Shown here one piece after another: positions 35,972 to 45,546 of a DNA stretch of 64,000 nucleotides. The notes below the pieces were generated by a model. The model made no database searches and had not been told where the DNA came from. It saw only the letters and a program-made list of their open reading frames with translations. Each line of letters opens with the position of its first letter. The first letter of the stretch is position 1. The position numbers were made by a program, and so were the translations under genes. The DNA is from an uncultured Lachnospiraceae bacterium (lineage in GTDB: Bacteria; Bacillota; Clostridia; Lachnospirales; Lachnospiraceae). Location of the stretch: NCBI GenBank assembly GCA_949471785.1, contig CASWRE010000016.1:1-64000 (forward strand), given 5' to 3'.

Positions 35972-36346
35972 ATGTTTGGAAATACGATATCCATGGCGGA
36001 GAAAGCCCTGTCTTATTTATATAAGAAGGAAGAAGTCCTGATGAATAATATGGCGAATGTGAGTACGCCCGGCTTTAAGCGGACAGACGTCAGCTTTGAG
36101 GAGGAGTTTCGCAGTAAGCTGATCGAGGCCAGCGGGTCGAAGAGCAGCCGTGCCATGCCGGACGCGATTGCGGAGAGCAATTATACGCTGTACAGCCGGG
36201 ACGATTCCGCCAGAGTGGATGAGAATAATGTAAATATGGATGTGGAACAGACGGAGTTCGCCAGAAGCGGGCTGCAGTATCAGTACCTGATGCAGAGTGT
36301 CAATATGGACTTTAAGCTGCTTCAGACAGCGATTAAAGGACAGTAA
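35972..36346 (+). CDS. flgB: Flagellar basal-body rod protein FlgB
   Basis: FlgB is a proximal rod subunit. The product (124 aa from ATG 35972, or 128 from GTG 35960) has the rod signature MNNMANVSTPGFKRTDVSFE near the N-terminus and the C-terminal helix typical of axial proteins. ATG 35972 is 7 nt from AAGTGAG; the GTG has poorer spacing. Unusually, flgC does not follow: the next gene is fliE, and flgC is found at 48963. Confidence 0.94.
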   Translation: MFGNTISMAEKALSYLYKKEEVLMNNMANVSTPGFKRTDVSFEEEFRSKLIEASGSKSSRAMPDAIAESNYTLYSRDDSARVDENNVNMDVEQTEFARSGLQYQYLMQSVNMDFKLLQTAIKGQ

Positions 36347-36405
36347 TCCGAAAGATCCGGTTTGAGAACGCCGGGATATGACGACGAAAGGAAGGATACA
36401 TAGCT

Positions 36406-36714
36406 ATGGACGAGATGTTTATAACCCCTATTGAGCCGATGATTCTGTCCGGCCTGTCCGGGACGGCGCAGAAAGTAAAAGGACAGGACGGTATATCCCT
36501 GTTTCAGGGTATTTTCCGGGAAGCGATTGATAATGTGAGGATATCCGATGATGTGAAAAACAAGGAGCAGTATCTGCTGGCGACCGGCCAGGCGGAGGAC
36601 CCCCATTCTTACCCGATTGCAGCCGCTAAAGCGCAGTTGTCTGTGGATATGCTGGTGGCGCTGCGGTCCAAAGCGTTGGAATCTTATACGGAAATTATGC
36701 GTATCAGTGCGTAA
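36406..36714 (+). CDS. fliE: Flagellar hook-basal body complex protein FliE
   Basis: FliE joins the MS ring to the rod. The 102-aa product has the family C-terminal pattern (LSVDMLVALRSKALESYTEIM). GAAAGGA is 11 nt before the ATG. It lies 59 bases after flgB, in the place where flgC normally comes first. Confidence 0.93.
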   Translation: MDEMFITPIEPMILSGLSGTAQKVKGQDGISLFQGIFREAIDNVRISDDVKNKEQYLLATGQAEDPHSYPIAAAKAQLSVDMLVALRSKALESYTEIMRISA

Positions 36715-36770
36715 CACACTATCGTAGGTGCGGACTGATATTTTTGACTGCCGTGAGATTTTGCAGCATT

Positions 36771-36805
36771 GGTGTACTATCTGCATGATACTCAGGCAGT
36801 ACACC
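36771..36805. repeat. Palindrome in the fliE-fliF gap, related to 6.6 kb
   Basis: A 13-bp stem with one mismatch and one G-T pair (GGTGTACTATCTG with CAGGCAGTACACC) and a 9-nt loop. The right arm plus flank (CAGTACACCAGT) is the exact complement of ACTGGTGTACTG at 6621-6632. No T tract is present. Confidence 0.55.
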
Positions 36806-36840
36806 AGTATATATAATTTAAATTAAGAGAGTTTTGGACA

Positions 36841-38436
36841 ATGAAAGAAAAAGTTGGTCAATTAAAAGAATGGGCCGGAAAATTGAGCCGCAGGACCATC
36901 ATACTGATCATTGCCGGGGCGGCCGCGCTGATTATCGGGGCGGTTGCGATTGCGTTTGTTTTGAATAACCGGCCGTATGAAGTGCTGTTTTCCGGTTTGG
37001 GAGAAGATGAGTTTCGTCAGATCACCAATAAGCTGGTGGAGGATGATATAAATTTCCGCTATGAGGGGAATACGACGATTCTGGTCAGAAGCGATATCGT
37101 GGATCAGACGAAGGCGACTCTCGTTCAGGAGGGTTATCCCAAAAACGGATTTACATACGATACGTTTATCAACAATTCCGGCATGATGACGACGGACTCG
37201 GATAAAGCCACCTACAAGGTTTATGAGCTGCAGGACCGTATCGGAGCGACGATTCGTCTGTTTGACGGGGTGAAGGACGCGAAAGTGACCATAGCCCTCG
37301 GCGAACAGAGTTCCTATGTTTTGAGCGATACGACGAAGACCAGCGCTTCGGTGGTGGTGATCATGGAGAATGGAGATTCTCCTTCCGCCGAGCAGGTGCT
37401 GGGTATCCAGCGGCTTGTGGCGAAGAGTATCCCGGATATGGAGCTGACGGACGTGGCGGTCCTGGATGGCAACGGCAGAGACGTGTCTCAGGAGGCGGAG
37501 GGCGGTTCGTCCGCCACCGGCGAGGAGAATGAAGAGCTGGCCCGGATAATAGAAGATCAGGTGATCAGCAGCATCATGAAAGTGCTGGGGCCTGTCTACG
37601 GTAAAGAAAACGTTGCGATCACCGCCAGAGCGCAGCTTAATATGGAGACGCTGGTCCGCGAGTCGATCACGTATAATACGCCGGAGAAAATCGACGAACA
37701 GGACAAGACAGGAATCGTTGACGAGGAAGAGGTTTACAGGGAACAGGCCGGCGCGGATGACGCCGCGGGCGGCGTGGCGGGCACGGAACAAAACGCCGAT
37801 ACGCCCGAATACAACACGAACGGAAACACGGACAATACGAGAGCCTACAGCGAGAAGACCGTAAGGGATTATCTCGTGAATCAGATCAAGGAACAGGGGC
37901 AGGTGCCCGCGGGGGTTCTGGACGATCTTACGGTTTCCGTTGCCATCAACGGAGAGGGATACGGCAGCCTGCGGGAAGATCAGCTCCGGAATATCATCGG
38001 CAACGCGGCCGGTATCGCGGTGGCGGACCGGGCGGATAAAATTGCGGTGGTGAGCGCTCCCTTTAATACGGGCCGGGATGAAACGCCGGAAGAAGATACG
38101 CCTACCGGGTTCCTGGCGGTTCTGGATACGGTCCCCATCTGGGCATTGATTGCAGGAGCGGTATTAATCCTGCTGCTGATCGTGGTCATTATCATACTGG
38201 TTGTCCGCGGGCGGAAACGCAAGAAAGAGCAGGAAGAGGAAGAGGAGGAGGCCTTGCAGGAAGGCGAAGGCGAGGCGGCTCCGGTACTTGACCTGAATCA
38301 GGAGCTTCAGGAGATCCAGAACGACAGAGGCATGGAACTGAAACGGAGCATTCGCGAATTTGCCGAGCAGAATGCGGAGATTTCCGCGCAGTTACTGAGA
38401 AGCTGGTTAAATGGAGGAGATGGAGATGGAGAATGA
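36841..38436 (+). CDS. fliF: Flagellar MS-ring protein
   Basis: FliF forms the membrane ring on which the motor is built. The 531-aa product has TM1 at residues ~19-40, the YscJ-type periplasmic domains (PYEVLFSGLGEDEFRQI, then GVKDAKVTIAL), a Gly/Asp/Asn-rich insert (~295-330), and TM2 at ~430-455. The cytoplasmic C-terminal tail, rich in Glu, binds FliG. It overlaps fliG by a few bases. Confidence 0.96.
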   Translation: MKEKVGQLKEWAGKLSRRTIILIIAGAAALIIGAVAIAFVLNNRPYEVLFSGLGEDEFRQITNKLVEDDINFRYEGNTTILVRSDIVDQTKATLVQEGYPKNGFTYDTFINNSGMMTTDSDKATYKVYELQDRIGATIRLFDGVKDAKVTIALGEQSSYVLSDTTKTSASVVVIMENGDSPSAEQVLGIQRLVAKSIPDMELTDVAVLDGNGRDVSQEAEGGSSATGEENEELARIIEDQVISSIMKVLGPVYGKENVAITARAQLNMETLVRESITYNTPEKIDEQDKTGIVDEEEVYREQAGADDAAGGVAGTEQNADTPEYNTNGNTDNTRAYSEKTVRDYLVNQIKEQGQVPAGVLDDLTVSVAINGEGYGSLREDQLRNIIGNAAGIAVADRADKIAVVSAPFNTGRDETPEEDTPTGFLAVLDTVPIWALIAGAVLILLLIVVIIILVVRGRKRKKEQEEEEEEALQEGEGEAAPVLDLNQELQEIQNDRGMELKRSIREFAEQNAEISAQLLRSWLNGGDGDGE

Positions 38437-39436
38437 GAAACTGACTCTCCCGCAGAAAGCCGCGGCGGTAGTTGTCTCCCTCGGAGCCGATAAGGCATCC
38501 AAGATTTATAAACAGCTGAATGAGAATGATATAGAGAAGCTGACCATTGAGGTGGCCAGACTGGGCCATATCACGCCGGAACAGATGGAAGAGGTCCTGG
38601 ATGAGTTTTATAAGACCTGCCTGACCCAGAAGGTGGTGACGGACGGCGGTATGGAGTATGCCAGGGCCGTTTTGGAAAAGGCCTTTGGCGAGAGCACGGC
38701 GCAGACGCTGCTGGAACGTCTGGCAAAATCGTTAAAGACCCGTCCTTTCGAATTTATCCGAAAAAGCAATGTGCGGAACCTGATTTCGTTCCTGCAGCAT
38801 GAGCGTCCGCAGACCATCGCGCTGATCCTGTCCTATGCGGACCCGGATCAGGCGTCTATGGTGATCAGCGAACTGCCTAAGGAAAAGCAGATCAAAGTGG
38901 TGGAATCCATCGCGAGGATGGAGAGCGCGTCTCCCGACGCTATCAAGATTGTGGAGGCTTCTCTGAAGAAGAAATTCGAGAGCGTCCTCACTACGGCAGA
39001 TTTTACGACCATCGGCGGCATCGATTACATAGCGGACGTCATGAACCATATGGACAGGGCGAACGAGAAGTACATATTCGACGAGCTGGGCAAAGAGAAC
39101 GAAGAGCTGGCGGATACGATCCGGAAGAAGATGTTTGTGTTCGAGGATATCGTGTCTATGGACAATCGTTCGATCCAGCGTTTTATCCGCGAGTGCGACG
39201 TCAAGGATATCGTATACGCCCTCAAGGGTTCCGACGACAAGATCAAAGAGCTTGTATTTGCAAACGTATCTACCCGTATGGCCGAGAGCATCCGGTCCGA
39301 TCTGGAAATCACCGTCAATGTGCGTCTGCGTGACGTTGAGGAGGCTCAGCAGAGGATTGTCGGCGTGATCCGAAGGCTCGAGGAAGCAGGAGAGCTGATT
39401 ATCGTTAAGAGCGGAAAGGATGAGATCATTGCCTAA
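38426..39436 (+). CDS. fliG: Flagellar motor switch protein FliG
   Basis: FliG is the rotor protein that contacts MotA and sets the direction of rotation. The ~336-aa product has the N-terminal FliF-binding domain (LPQKAAAVVVSLG), the middle domain with EHPQ-type motif (here LQHERPQTIALIL near residue 122) and the C-terminal torque helix. ATG 38426 has GGAGG 8 nt upstream; ATG 38411 is an alternative. It overlaps the fliF end and fliH. Confidence 0.95.
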   Translation: MENEKLTLPQKAAAVVVSLGADKASKIYKQLNENDIEKLTIEVARLGHITPEQMEEVLDEFYKTCLTQKVVTDGGMEYARAVLEKAFGESTAQTLLERLAKSLKTRPFEFIRKSNVRNLISFLQHERPQTIALILSYADPDQASMVISELPKEKQIKVVESIARMESASPDAIKIVEASLKKKFESVLTTADFTTIGGIDYIADVMNHMDRANEKYIFDELGKENEELADTIRKKMFVFEDIVSMDNRSIQRFIRECDVKDIVYALKGSDDKIKELVFANVSTRMAESIRSDLEITVNVRLRDVEEAQQRIVGVIRRLEEAGELIIVKSGKDEIIA

Positions 39437-40187
39437 GATTGTGAAGAAGCCCGGCGAAAATCAGAATGTCAGATCCTTTGATTTTTTTGCGGGGTTCAGA
39501 ATTGACGAGCCGGATACACCCGATGAACCGGAGGAAGAGCTGGCGGAGGCCGAAGAAGAGGAGGAAATTTCCCTGCTGTCGGAAACGGAGAGGGAGATTC
39601 TGGATCAGGCCAGAAAGCAGGCGGATAAGATCCTCGGCGATGCGCGGGAGCAGGCGGAAATCCTGCGGGAACGCTCTTTTACAGAAGGGCGAGAAGCGGG
39701 TCTGAGAGAAGGCTTCGAGGCTGCTCACAGGGAGCAGCGGGAGATCCTGGACGAGGAGATCCGCGGTCTGCAGCAGAATATCAGGGAAGTCATAGAGAGC
39801 GTCTCCATTGAAAAGACGAAGATGCTGGAAAAATATATAGACGACCTGAAACGCATATCTCTGGCGGTGGCGGAAAAGATCGTGCAGACCAGCCTGCAGT
39901 CCAGCGGCGATATTGTGAAACGGATGATCCTTTCGGCTACGGATAAGATTACCCGAAAACAGTGGGCAAAAATTTATCTCACAAAATGCGAGGCAGGCGT
40001 GTCTATGGAAGTGGACGCGGAGTTTTTGGAGGCGTTGTCCGGCCTGTCCGATAATATAAAGATCATTACCATGCATAACGGGGAAGCGGGTACCTGTATC
40101 ATAGAGCTTCCGGATGAGATCATAGACGCCAGCGTCAGCACGCAGCTGGAAAATATCAAGGATATACTGAATAACGTCAGGGCATAG
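39420..40187 (+). CDS. fliH: Flagellar assembly protein FliH, ATPase regulator
   Basis: FliH holds the export ATPase FliI in check and tethers it to the switch. The 255-aa product has an acidic N-terminal segment (residues ~30-50, Glu-rich), a helical middle, and the conserved C-terminal domain (KTKMLEKYIDDLKRISLAVAEKI onward). The start is uncertain: ATG 39420 sits too close to AAAGGA, and TTG 39429 has better spacing. Both overlap fliG. Confidence 0.9.
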   Translation: MRSLPKIVKKPGENQNVRSFDFFAGFRIDEPDTPDEPEEELAEAEEEEEISLLSETEREILDQARKQADKILGDAREQAEILRERSFTEGREAGLREGFEAAHREQREILDEEIRGLQQNIREVIESVSIEKTKMLEKYIDDLKRISLAVAEKIVQTSLQSSGDIVKRMILSATDKITRKQWAKIYLTKCEAGVSMEVDAEFLEALSGLSDNIKIITMHNGEAGTCIIELPDEIIDASVSTQLENIKDILNNVRA

Positions 40188-40192
40188 CCGAG

Positions 40193-41503
40193 GTGAAAAA
40201 GGTGTTTTCAAAATTGCCGGAATTAATCCAGAAGACGGAAACGGTAAGCTACATAGGGAAAATTGAGAATGTTGTCGGTATGGCTCTGGAGTCTTCGGGG
40301 AACCGGGCCAGTATCGGCGACATTGCCATGATTTATAATGAAGAAAAGCGCCGGCAGATACCTGTGGAGGTGGTAGGCTTCCGCGGGGACAAAATACAGC
40401 TGATGGCTTACGAGAATATCAACGGCGTGTCGGCGGGGAGCTTTGTGCGCAATACCAAACGCCGTCTGAAAATCCCGGTGGGAGAGTTTCTGCGGGGGCG
40501 GATCATAGACGCCACCGGGAAGCCCATGGACGACTTGGGACCGTTTCCCTCCCCGCGCTATTATTACGTGGAGAATACTTATATTAATCCGCTGAAAAGG
40601 CCGCCGATCACAGATACCCTGGAATTCGGAGTGAAAGCGATCGACGGATTGAATACAATAGGAAAAGGGCAGCGTATCGGGATCTTCGCCGGCAGCGGCG
40701 TAGGTAAGAGTACACTGCTCGGCATGATTGCGAAGAATGTGAAGGCCGACATCAATGTGATCGCCCTGGTGGGTGAGCGTGGCCGTGAGGTGCGCGAGTT
40801 CATTGAGAAAGATCTGGGACCGGAAGGAATGAAAAGGAGCGTCCTGGTGGTGGCGACGTCGGATCAGCCGGCCATGCTGCGCATGAAATGTCCTCTGGTG
40901 GCGACCACCATTGCGGAGTACTTTAAGGATCAGGGGAAGGATGTGCTTCTCATGATGGACTCCCTTACGAGGTTTGCCATGGCGCAGAGGGAAATCGGCC
41001 TGGCGACGGGGGAGCCACCGGTGGCCAGGGGATATACGCCGTCCATATACGCGGAGTTCCCGAAGCTTCTGGAACGCAGCGGAAAGTTTGAGAAAGGGTC
41101 CATCACCGGTGTGTATACCGTGCTGGTGGAGGGTGACGATACCAACGAACCGATCTCGGATACGGTCCGCGGTATTTTGGACGGACATATCGTGCTGACC
41201 AGGAAACTGGCCAATGAGAATCATTTCCCGGCCATTGACATTAACGCCAGTATATCCCGTCTGATGACGGAGATTGTTCCGCCGGAACACCGGGAGGCGG
41301 CGGCCAGGATGCGGGATATTTTGAGTATATACGCAAAGAATGAGGATTTGATATCGATCGGAGCATACAAGGCGGGGTCGAACCCGCGTCTGGACGACGC
41401 CATCGCAAAGATTGATAAGGTCAACGAATTTTTGATGCAGAAAATTGACGAGAGTTTTTCAGGGGAGGAAGCCCTGCGGATGATGCGGGCGATTGTAGAA
41501 TGA
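40193..41503 (+). CDS. fliI: Flagellum-specific export ATPase
   Basis: FliI energises loading of export substrates and is related to the F1-ATPase beta subunit. The 436-aa product has the Walker A motif AGSGVGKST at residues ~166-174, Walker B LLMMDSLTRFAMAQRE near 245, and GYTPSIYAEFPKLLER. The start is probably GTG 40193, directly after fliH. It overlaps fliJ by four bases (ATGA). Confidence 0.96.
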   Translation: MKKVFSKLPELIQKTETVSYIGKIENVVGMALESSGNRASIGDIAMIYNEEKRRQIPVEVVGFRGDKIQLMAYENINGVSAGSFVRNTKRRLKIPVGEFLRGRIIDATGKPMDDLGPFPSPRYYYVENTYINPLKRPPITDTLEFGVKAIDGLNTIGKGQRIGIFAGSGVGKSTLLGMIAKNVKADINVIALVGERGREVREFIEKDLGPEGMKRSVLVVATSDQPAMLRMKCPLVATTIAEYFKDQGKDVLLMMDSLTRFAMAQREIGLATGEPPVARGYTPSIYAEFPKLLERSGKFEKGSITGVYTVLVEGDDTNEPISDTVRGILDGHIVLTRKLANENHFPAIDINASISRLMTEIVPPEHREAAARMRDILSIYAKNEDLISIGAYKAGSNPRLDDAIAKIDKVNEFLMQKIDESFSGEEALRMMRAIVE

Positions 41504-41952
41504 AAAAATTCTTTTTTGCGTTGGAGACGGTCTTAAGCTATAAGGAACAGGTACTGGACGGCCTGAAGGGCGAACATGCCAGAATATTGGCCAAGGTCCG
41601 GGAGTGTGAGCGGGCTCTGGAGGCGCTGGAGGAAGAGAGATGTCTGTGCGCATCGGAGTTTCAGGAGCATAGAATAAAGGGAATGACCATTGGAGAGGCC
41701 CATGCCTATGAGGGCTATCTGGACTCTCTGAGGATTCGTATATACATGAAGCAACAGCAATTGGCGAAACTCCGGGAACAGGAGGAGGCCAAACGCAGCG
41801 AGGTGGTGGAGGCCAAAAAGGAGACCTCCTCTATCGATAAGCTCAAGGAGAAAAAAAGGGCCGAATATGATAAGGCAGTCCAGAAAGAGGATGAAAATTT
41901 TATTGAGGAATTTGTGACCACGAAAAATGCCATGGCCCGCCTGATTGGGTAA
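41500..41952 (+). CDS. fliJ: Flagellar export protein FliJ
   Basis: FliJ is a coiled-coil stalk protein that fits into the FliI ring and contacts FlhA. The 150-aa product is nearly all helix, with heptad patterns (LRIRIYMKQQQLAKLREQEE) and the start KKFFFALETVLSYKEQ typical of FliJ. It overlaps fliI. A palindrome (CTGCACATGTGCAG at 41955-41968) lies after it. Confidence 0.9.
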   Translation: MKKFFFALETVLSYKEQVLDGLKGEHARILAKVRECERALEALEEERCLCASEFQEHRIKGMTIGEAHAYEGYLDSLRIRIYMKQQQLAKLREQEEAKRSEVVEAKKETSSIDKLKEKKRAEYDKAVQKEDENFIEEFVTTKNAMARLIG

Positions 41953-41954
41953 TC

Positions 41955-41968
41955 CTGCACATGTGCAG
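41955..41968. repeat. 14-bp perfect palindrome between fliJ and fliK
   Basis: CTGCACATGTGCAG, which extends with one bulge into the flanking GTAATC/GATTAC. No T tract follows. It could be an RNA processing hairpin or a protein site; its role is unknown. Confidence 0.4.
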
Positions 41969-42012
41969 ATTACTATAAATATTTTATTATGATAAGAAAG
42001 GAGGAATGACCA

Positions 42013-43131
42013 ATGAACATGTTTAATGTGGCGACGGCTCTGAATGCCGGGAATCGGCCTGCGGAAAGCGGAAAAAGCGGAAAGAATTCCGGAGAAGTGA
42101 CGGATGATTTCAAAAAGCTCTTCCAGGGAAAAGAAGAAGGCGCGGGTAGTGCCGCGGAGGATACCGGCGTATCCGGGAAGGATGTAACCCAGAAAAAGGA
42201 TGATATCCAGAAGAAGGACGACGTTCAGAAAACGCCGGGACAGGAGAGCGAGGGTCAGGACCAGAATGTTCAGACGGCGTCGCTTTTTGCGGCTTATCAG
42301 ATCGACCAGGGCCTGCGTTCGGAAGTGCTGCAGGCAGAGCCGGAGACCGAGACGGTGACCGGAGAAAATCTGACGGGACTTGTGGAAGAAGCCGAGGTAA
42401 TCGTCGGGACACAGCAGCAGGAAGCGGATCTGCAGCCGGTTCAGGCGGAATCGCAGGCCGTGGCGCAGGCTTTGCCGGCGGAAAAAGCCGCGGATGAAAA
42501 AGTCGGGATCAAGACAATGCCCGAGGAGGCCGCACAGCCGGCTGACGCGCCCGTCGTTTCCCGAAGCGTGGCGAAACCATCTTCGTCCGGACAGGGAGAC
42601 AAAGCGCAGACAGACGACCGGAGCGCGGAGCAGACGGTGCAGGCGCCGGAGCAGCCGGTGCAGACAGAGACCGTGCAGGAGACGGCTCCCAGAGAGACTG
42701 TCCGGATGCCGGTACCTCAGCCGGAGGCTCTTCCCGAAAAGCTGACCGATCAGCTTCTGACCAAAATGGCAGACGGCGTGAAGGAGTTTGAGATCCAGAT
42801 CGAGCCGGAGAATCTGGGAAAGATCGCGGTAAAGATCAGCTATGAGAACGGCCAGGCCAATATTTCCATCATCTGTTCCGAGCGGAAAGCGCTGGATGTG
42901 CTGGGCCAGAATGTGAGAGAGATCTGCAACGTGGTCGAGCGAAATTTCGGTGGGTCTACCACGATCATTTTGGATAAGCCCGACAATGATTACCTGAATC
43001 AGACCAGAGACGAGAACGGCCAGGGCCGGCAGAATCAGGAACAGGAACAGCCCAAGGAAGGAAAACAGCAGCAGAGCGAAGACGATGCAGAGCAATTCCT
43101 GCAGAAGCTGCGTTTGGGGCTGGTGGGGTAA
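42013..43131 (+). CDS. fliK: Flagellar hook-length control protein
   Basis: FliK measures hook length and triggers the export switch through FlhB. The 372-aa product has a long disordered N-terminal part (residues ~15-235; Glu/Gln/Ala/Pro-rich with KKDD repeats) and the conserved C-terminal domain (~240-335), with FEIQIEPENLGKIAVKIS and SERKALDVL. The Gln/Glu-rich tail is typical. GGAGG precedes the ATG. A second FliK-like protein lies at 18.8 kb. Confidence 0.9.
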   Translation: MNMFNVATALNAGNRPAESGKSGKNSGEVTDDFKKLFQGKEEGAGSAAEDTGVSGKDVTQKKDDIQKKDDVQKTPGQESEGQDQNVQTASLFAAYQIDQGLRSEVLQAEPETETVTGENLTGLVEEAEVIVGTQQQEADLQPVQAESQAVAQALPAEKAADEKVGIKTMPEEAAQPADAPVVSRSVAKPSSSGQGDKAQTDDRSAEQTVQAPEQPVQTETVQETAPRETVRMPVPQPEALPEKLTDQLLTKMADGVKEFEIQIEPENLGKIAVKISYENGQANISIICSERKALDVLGQNVREICNVVERNFGGSTTIILDKPDNDYLNQTRDENGQGRQNQEQEQPKEGKQQQSEDDAEQFLQKLRLGLVG

Positions 43132-43155
43132 CGGATATAAAGGAGAATAAGTAAA

Positions 43156-43668
43156 ATGGCAGTAGAATTCAACAGTAATGCGGCTCAGGCGCTCTATAAC
43201 GAAGCCTTGGGGACGCAGACCACGGCGCAGTCGAACAATACCATGACCGTGGATGATTTCTGGCAGCTTTTTGCCGCGGAGCTTCAGTACCAGGATATGA
43301 CCAATCCCATGGACAACGCGGATATGATGAACCAGATGACCCAGATGTCCTCGATGAACGTGATGTCCTCGATGGCCGATGCGATTTCAAATTTTTCGAC
43401 GGTGATCAATAATCTTTCTACGGTGACGCTGACCTCCTACTCGACAGGTCTTCTGGGAAGAGAAGTGACGGTGGCCCTTACGAACGACGAGGGAAAAATC
43501 ATTGGTAAGACAAAAGGTACCGTGACAGGCGTGGATCTGACGGGAGGTACGTCGGTATATGTGGACGGCGTGAAATACAGCATATCCCAGATCATGTCCA
43601 TGGGCGAGGTGCCGGATGAGCCGGCGACGGATACGAACGCGCCGGATCAGACACAGACCACGACGTGA
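43156..43668 (+). CDS. flgD: Hook cap / hook assembly scaffold
   Basis: FlgD caps the growing hook. The 170-aa product has the N-terminal signature WQLFAAELQYQDMTNPMDNADM near residue 36 and a short C-terminal domain (LLGREVTVALTNDEGK) without the larger FnIII-like part of some species. The Thr/Asp/Pro tail is disordered. AAAGGAG lies before the ATG. The order fliK-flgD-TIGR02530-flgE is the Firmicutes norm. Confidence 0.94.
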   Translation: MAVEFNSNAAQALYNEALGTQTTAQSNNTMTVDDFWQLFAAELQYQDMTNPMDNADMMNQMTQMSSMNVMSSMADAISNFSTVINNLSTVTLTSYSTGLLGREVTVALTNDEGKIIGKTKGTVTGVDLTGGTSVYVDGVKYSISQIMSMGEVPDEPATDTNAPDQTQTTT

Positions 43669-43688
43669 CAGGCGGGGGGTGTTAGTGG

Positions 43689-44081
43689 ATGGGTAAAATT
43701 AATCAGATAACCAACGCAGGCGCGCTTCAGCTGCAGCATGCGTCAGCCCAGCTACAAGCGCAGACAAAGACCAACGCGGACGTCAGCGTACAGTTTTCGG
43801 AGCTTCTGCAGAAAGAAGCCGGCCGGTCGTCCGTTCATTTTTCCAAACATGCGGTTCAGCGTGTGCAGGAGCGCGGAATCCAGATGACAGACAGTCTGCT
43901 GGGCGATTTGAACCAGGCCGTTCAGAAGGCCAGGGAGAAAGGCGCCAGGGACGTGGTGGTCATCGGACAAAGCGGGGCCTTCATCGTCAATGTGCCCAAC
44001 AATGTGGTGGTAACGACCATGTCGGGTACGGAGATGCGGGAAAATATTTTTACAAACATAGACAGCGCTGTTTTAATGTAA
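43689..44081 (+). CDS. Flagellar operon protein, TIGR02530 family
   Basis: The 130-aa product belongs to the small family found before flgE in many Firmicutes (DUF3766/TIGR02530). The motif is VHFSKHAVQRVQERGI near residue 55, followed by DVVVIGQSGAFIVNVPNN. The exact role is unknown; the position suggests a part in hook assembly. The N-terminal 45 residues are Gln/Ala-rich. Confidence 0.88.
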   Translation: MGKINQITNAGALQLQHASAQLQAQTKTNADVSVQFSELLQKEAGRSSVHFSKHAVQRVQERGIQMTDSLLGDLNQAVQKAREKGARDVVVIGQSGAFIVNVPNNVVVTTMSGTEMRENIFTNIDSAVLM

Positions 44082-44104
44082 GCCGGACCATTTATGGGAG
44101 CTTG

Positions 44105-44127
44105 GCGTCTGCGCGATTCACAGACGC
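44105..44127 (+). other. Small hairpin upstream of flgE
   Basis: A 7-bp stem (GCGTCTG with CAGACGC) and a 9-nt loop between two operon genes, without a T tract. It could affect mRNA stability; nothing further is seen in the 88-base gap apart from the flgE ribosome site AAAGGAAG. Confidence 0.4.
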
Positions 44128-44169
44128 ATAAGACAGCGGGAGACGGAATAAGAAAGGAAGTATGGTAAA

Positions 44170-45477
44170 ATGGTCAGATCAATGGTTGCCGCAGTTGCGG
44201 GCCTGAAATCCCATCAGTCTAAGATGGATGTAATCGGTAACAACATTGCAAACGTAAATACCTGGGGTTACAAGTCGTTCAACTACAACTTTGCGGATTC
44301 CATGTACGCGAATTCCACCAACAGTACGGAGGGAAGCGCCAGGAACGGTGAGGCGGGCGGACGCAATGCTTCCCAGGTAGGTTATGGTTCGGTCATGTCC
44401 TCCATCACCAATGAGTTTGGCAAAGGCGCGCCGTCGCCCTCTTCCAATCCTCTGGACTGTATGATCGACGGTACCGGGTTTTTCCTGGTGGGCAACATGA
44501 TAAACGGAAGTTTTACAAATGTAAAGGATTCCGGCCTGTATCTGTCCCGGGTGGGTATTTTCCGCGTGGACAGTAACGGCTATCTGGTGGACGACCAGAG
44601 GAATTATGTATACGGCTATGCGCTGGAAGAGGGCAGCGGTATCCCGGAAGTCCCGGCGTCAGCGGCGTCCTATGACGTGGCCAACGCTCAGCTTGATATT
44701 GCAAACAATGGTGACGGTACGTATACGGTAACGATTGCCGGTATTTCAGTTACTACCAAGCAGACCGAAATAGAGGAGATGATCAAAGACTGGATTTCCA
44801 ATGTGGCGGGAAAGGAAGAACTCCCGGATGGTACGACGCCGAACCCGTTCCAGAATTATAACGTCGGATATACGAACTATAGAGGAACGTACAATGGGGA
44901 AGCAGCCAGTACCGGTATTACGGTGGATCTGGCGGTTTCCGCCAAAAGGGCCGGCGAGGATGCGAACAGAGCATTGCTTTATCCTGGCGGTAATACTATT
45001 TTTACCGGCGCTACAGTTACGGAGACCGCGGGACAGAACCGTGAGGCCGGCGTGCGAGCCCGGTATGAGAATCAGCTCTCGGCCCTGCGCATCCCGATTG
45101 ATCCCCGGACCGGTATGCAGTACGAGATCCAGAGCTATAAGATCAATGAGGACGGTACCATCGTAGGCGTGGATAAAGATAACCGTACCATTACTATCGG
45201 CAAGATCGCCCTGGTCATCGTGGAGAATCCCAACGGCCTGGAGAAGAACGACGGTTATTATTACACCGTGGGCGCCAATGCCGGCGACGTGTCGGCCACC
45301 GAGGCCAACGGCGGTCCGGCAGGTACGATCATGGGCGGTTATCTGGAGATGGCCAATGTGGATCTGGCTAATGAGTTTTCCAATATGATTACCTGCCAGA
45401 GAGGTTTCCAGGCAAATTCCAAGATCATTACCGTGACCGACGAGATGCTTCAGGAACTGGTGAATATGAAACGTTAA
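44170..45477 (+). CDS. flgE: Flagellar hook protein
   Basis: FlgE forms the flexible hook. The 435-aa product has the axial signature IGNNIANVNTWGYKS near residue 23, the FlgE_D domain in the middle, and the C-terminal motif EFSNMITCQRGFQANSKII. TIMGGYLEMANVDLA near residue 387 precedes it. A 150-base gap with a G tract and a strong hairpin follows. Confidence 0.95.
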   Translation: MVRSMVAAVAGLKSHQSKMDVIGNNIANVNTWGYKSFNYNFADSMYANSTNSTEGSARNGEAGGRNASQVGYGSVMSSITNEFGKGAPSPSSNPLDCMIDGTGFFLVGNMINGSFTNVKDSGLYLSRVGIFRVDSNGYLVDDQRNYVYGYALEEGSGIPEVPASAASYDVANAQLDIANNGDGTYTVTIAGISVTTKQTEIEEMIKDWISNVAGKEELPDGTTPNPFQNYNVGYTNYRGTYNGEAASTGITVDLAVSAKRAGEDANRALLYPGGNTIFTGATVTETAGQNREAGVRARYENQLSALRIPIDPRTGMQYEIQSYKINEDGTIVGVDKDNRTITIGKIALVIVENPNGLEKNDGYYYTVGANAGDVSATEANGGPAGTIMGGYLEMANVDLANEFSNMITCQRGFQANSKIITVTDEMLQELVNMKR

Positions 45478-45546
45478 GGCCGTTAAGCGGGCAGCGGAGC
45501 GGTTTGCAGCTATAAGTATGGCCCTTCTGATCCGGCCGACGGGGCC

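Noticed and set aside
41533..43095. Long minus-strand open frame (520 codons) opposite fliJ-fliK
   Set aside because: It is the antisense of fliJ and fliK, has Leu/Arg-rich shadow composition and no ribosome site; both plus-strand genes are clear.
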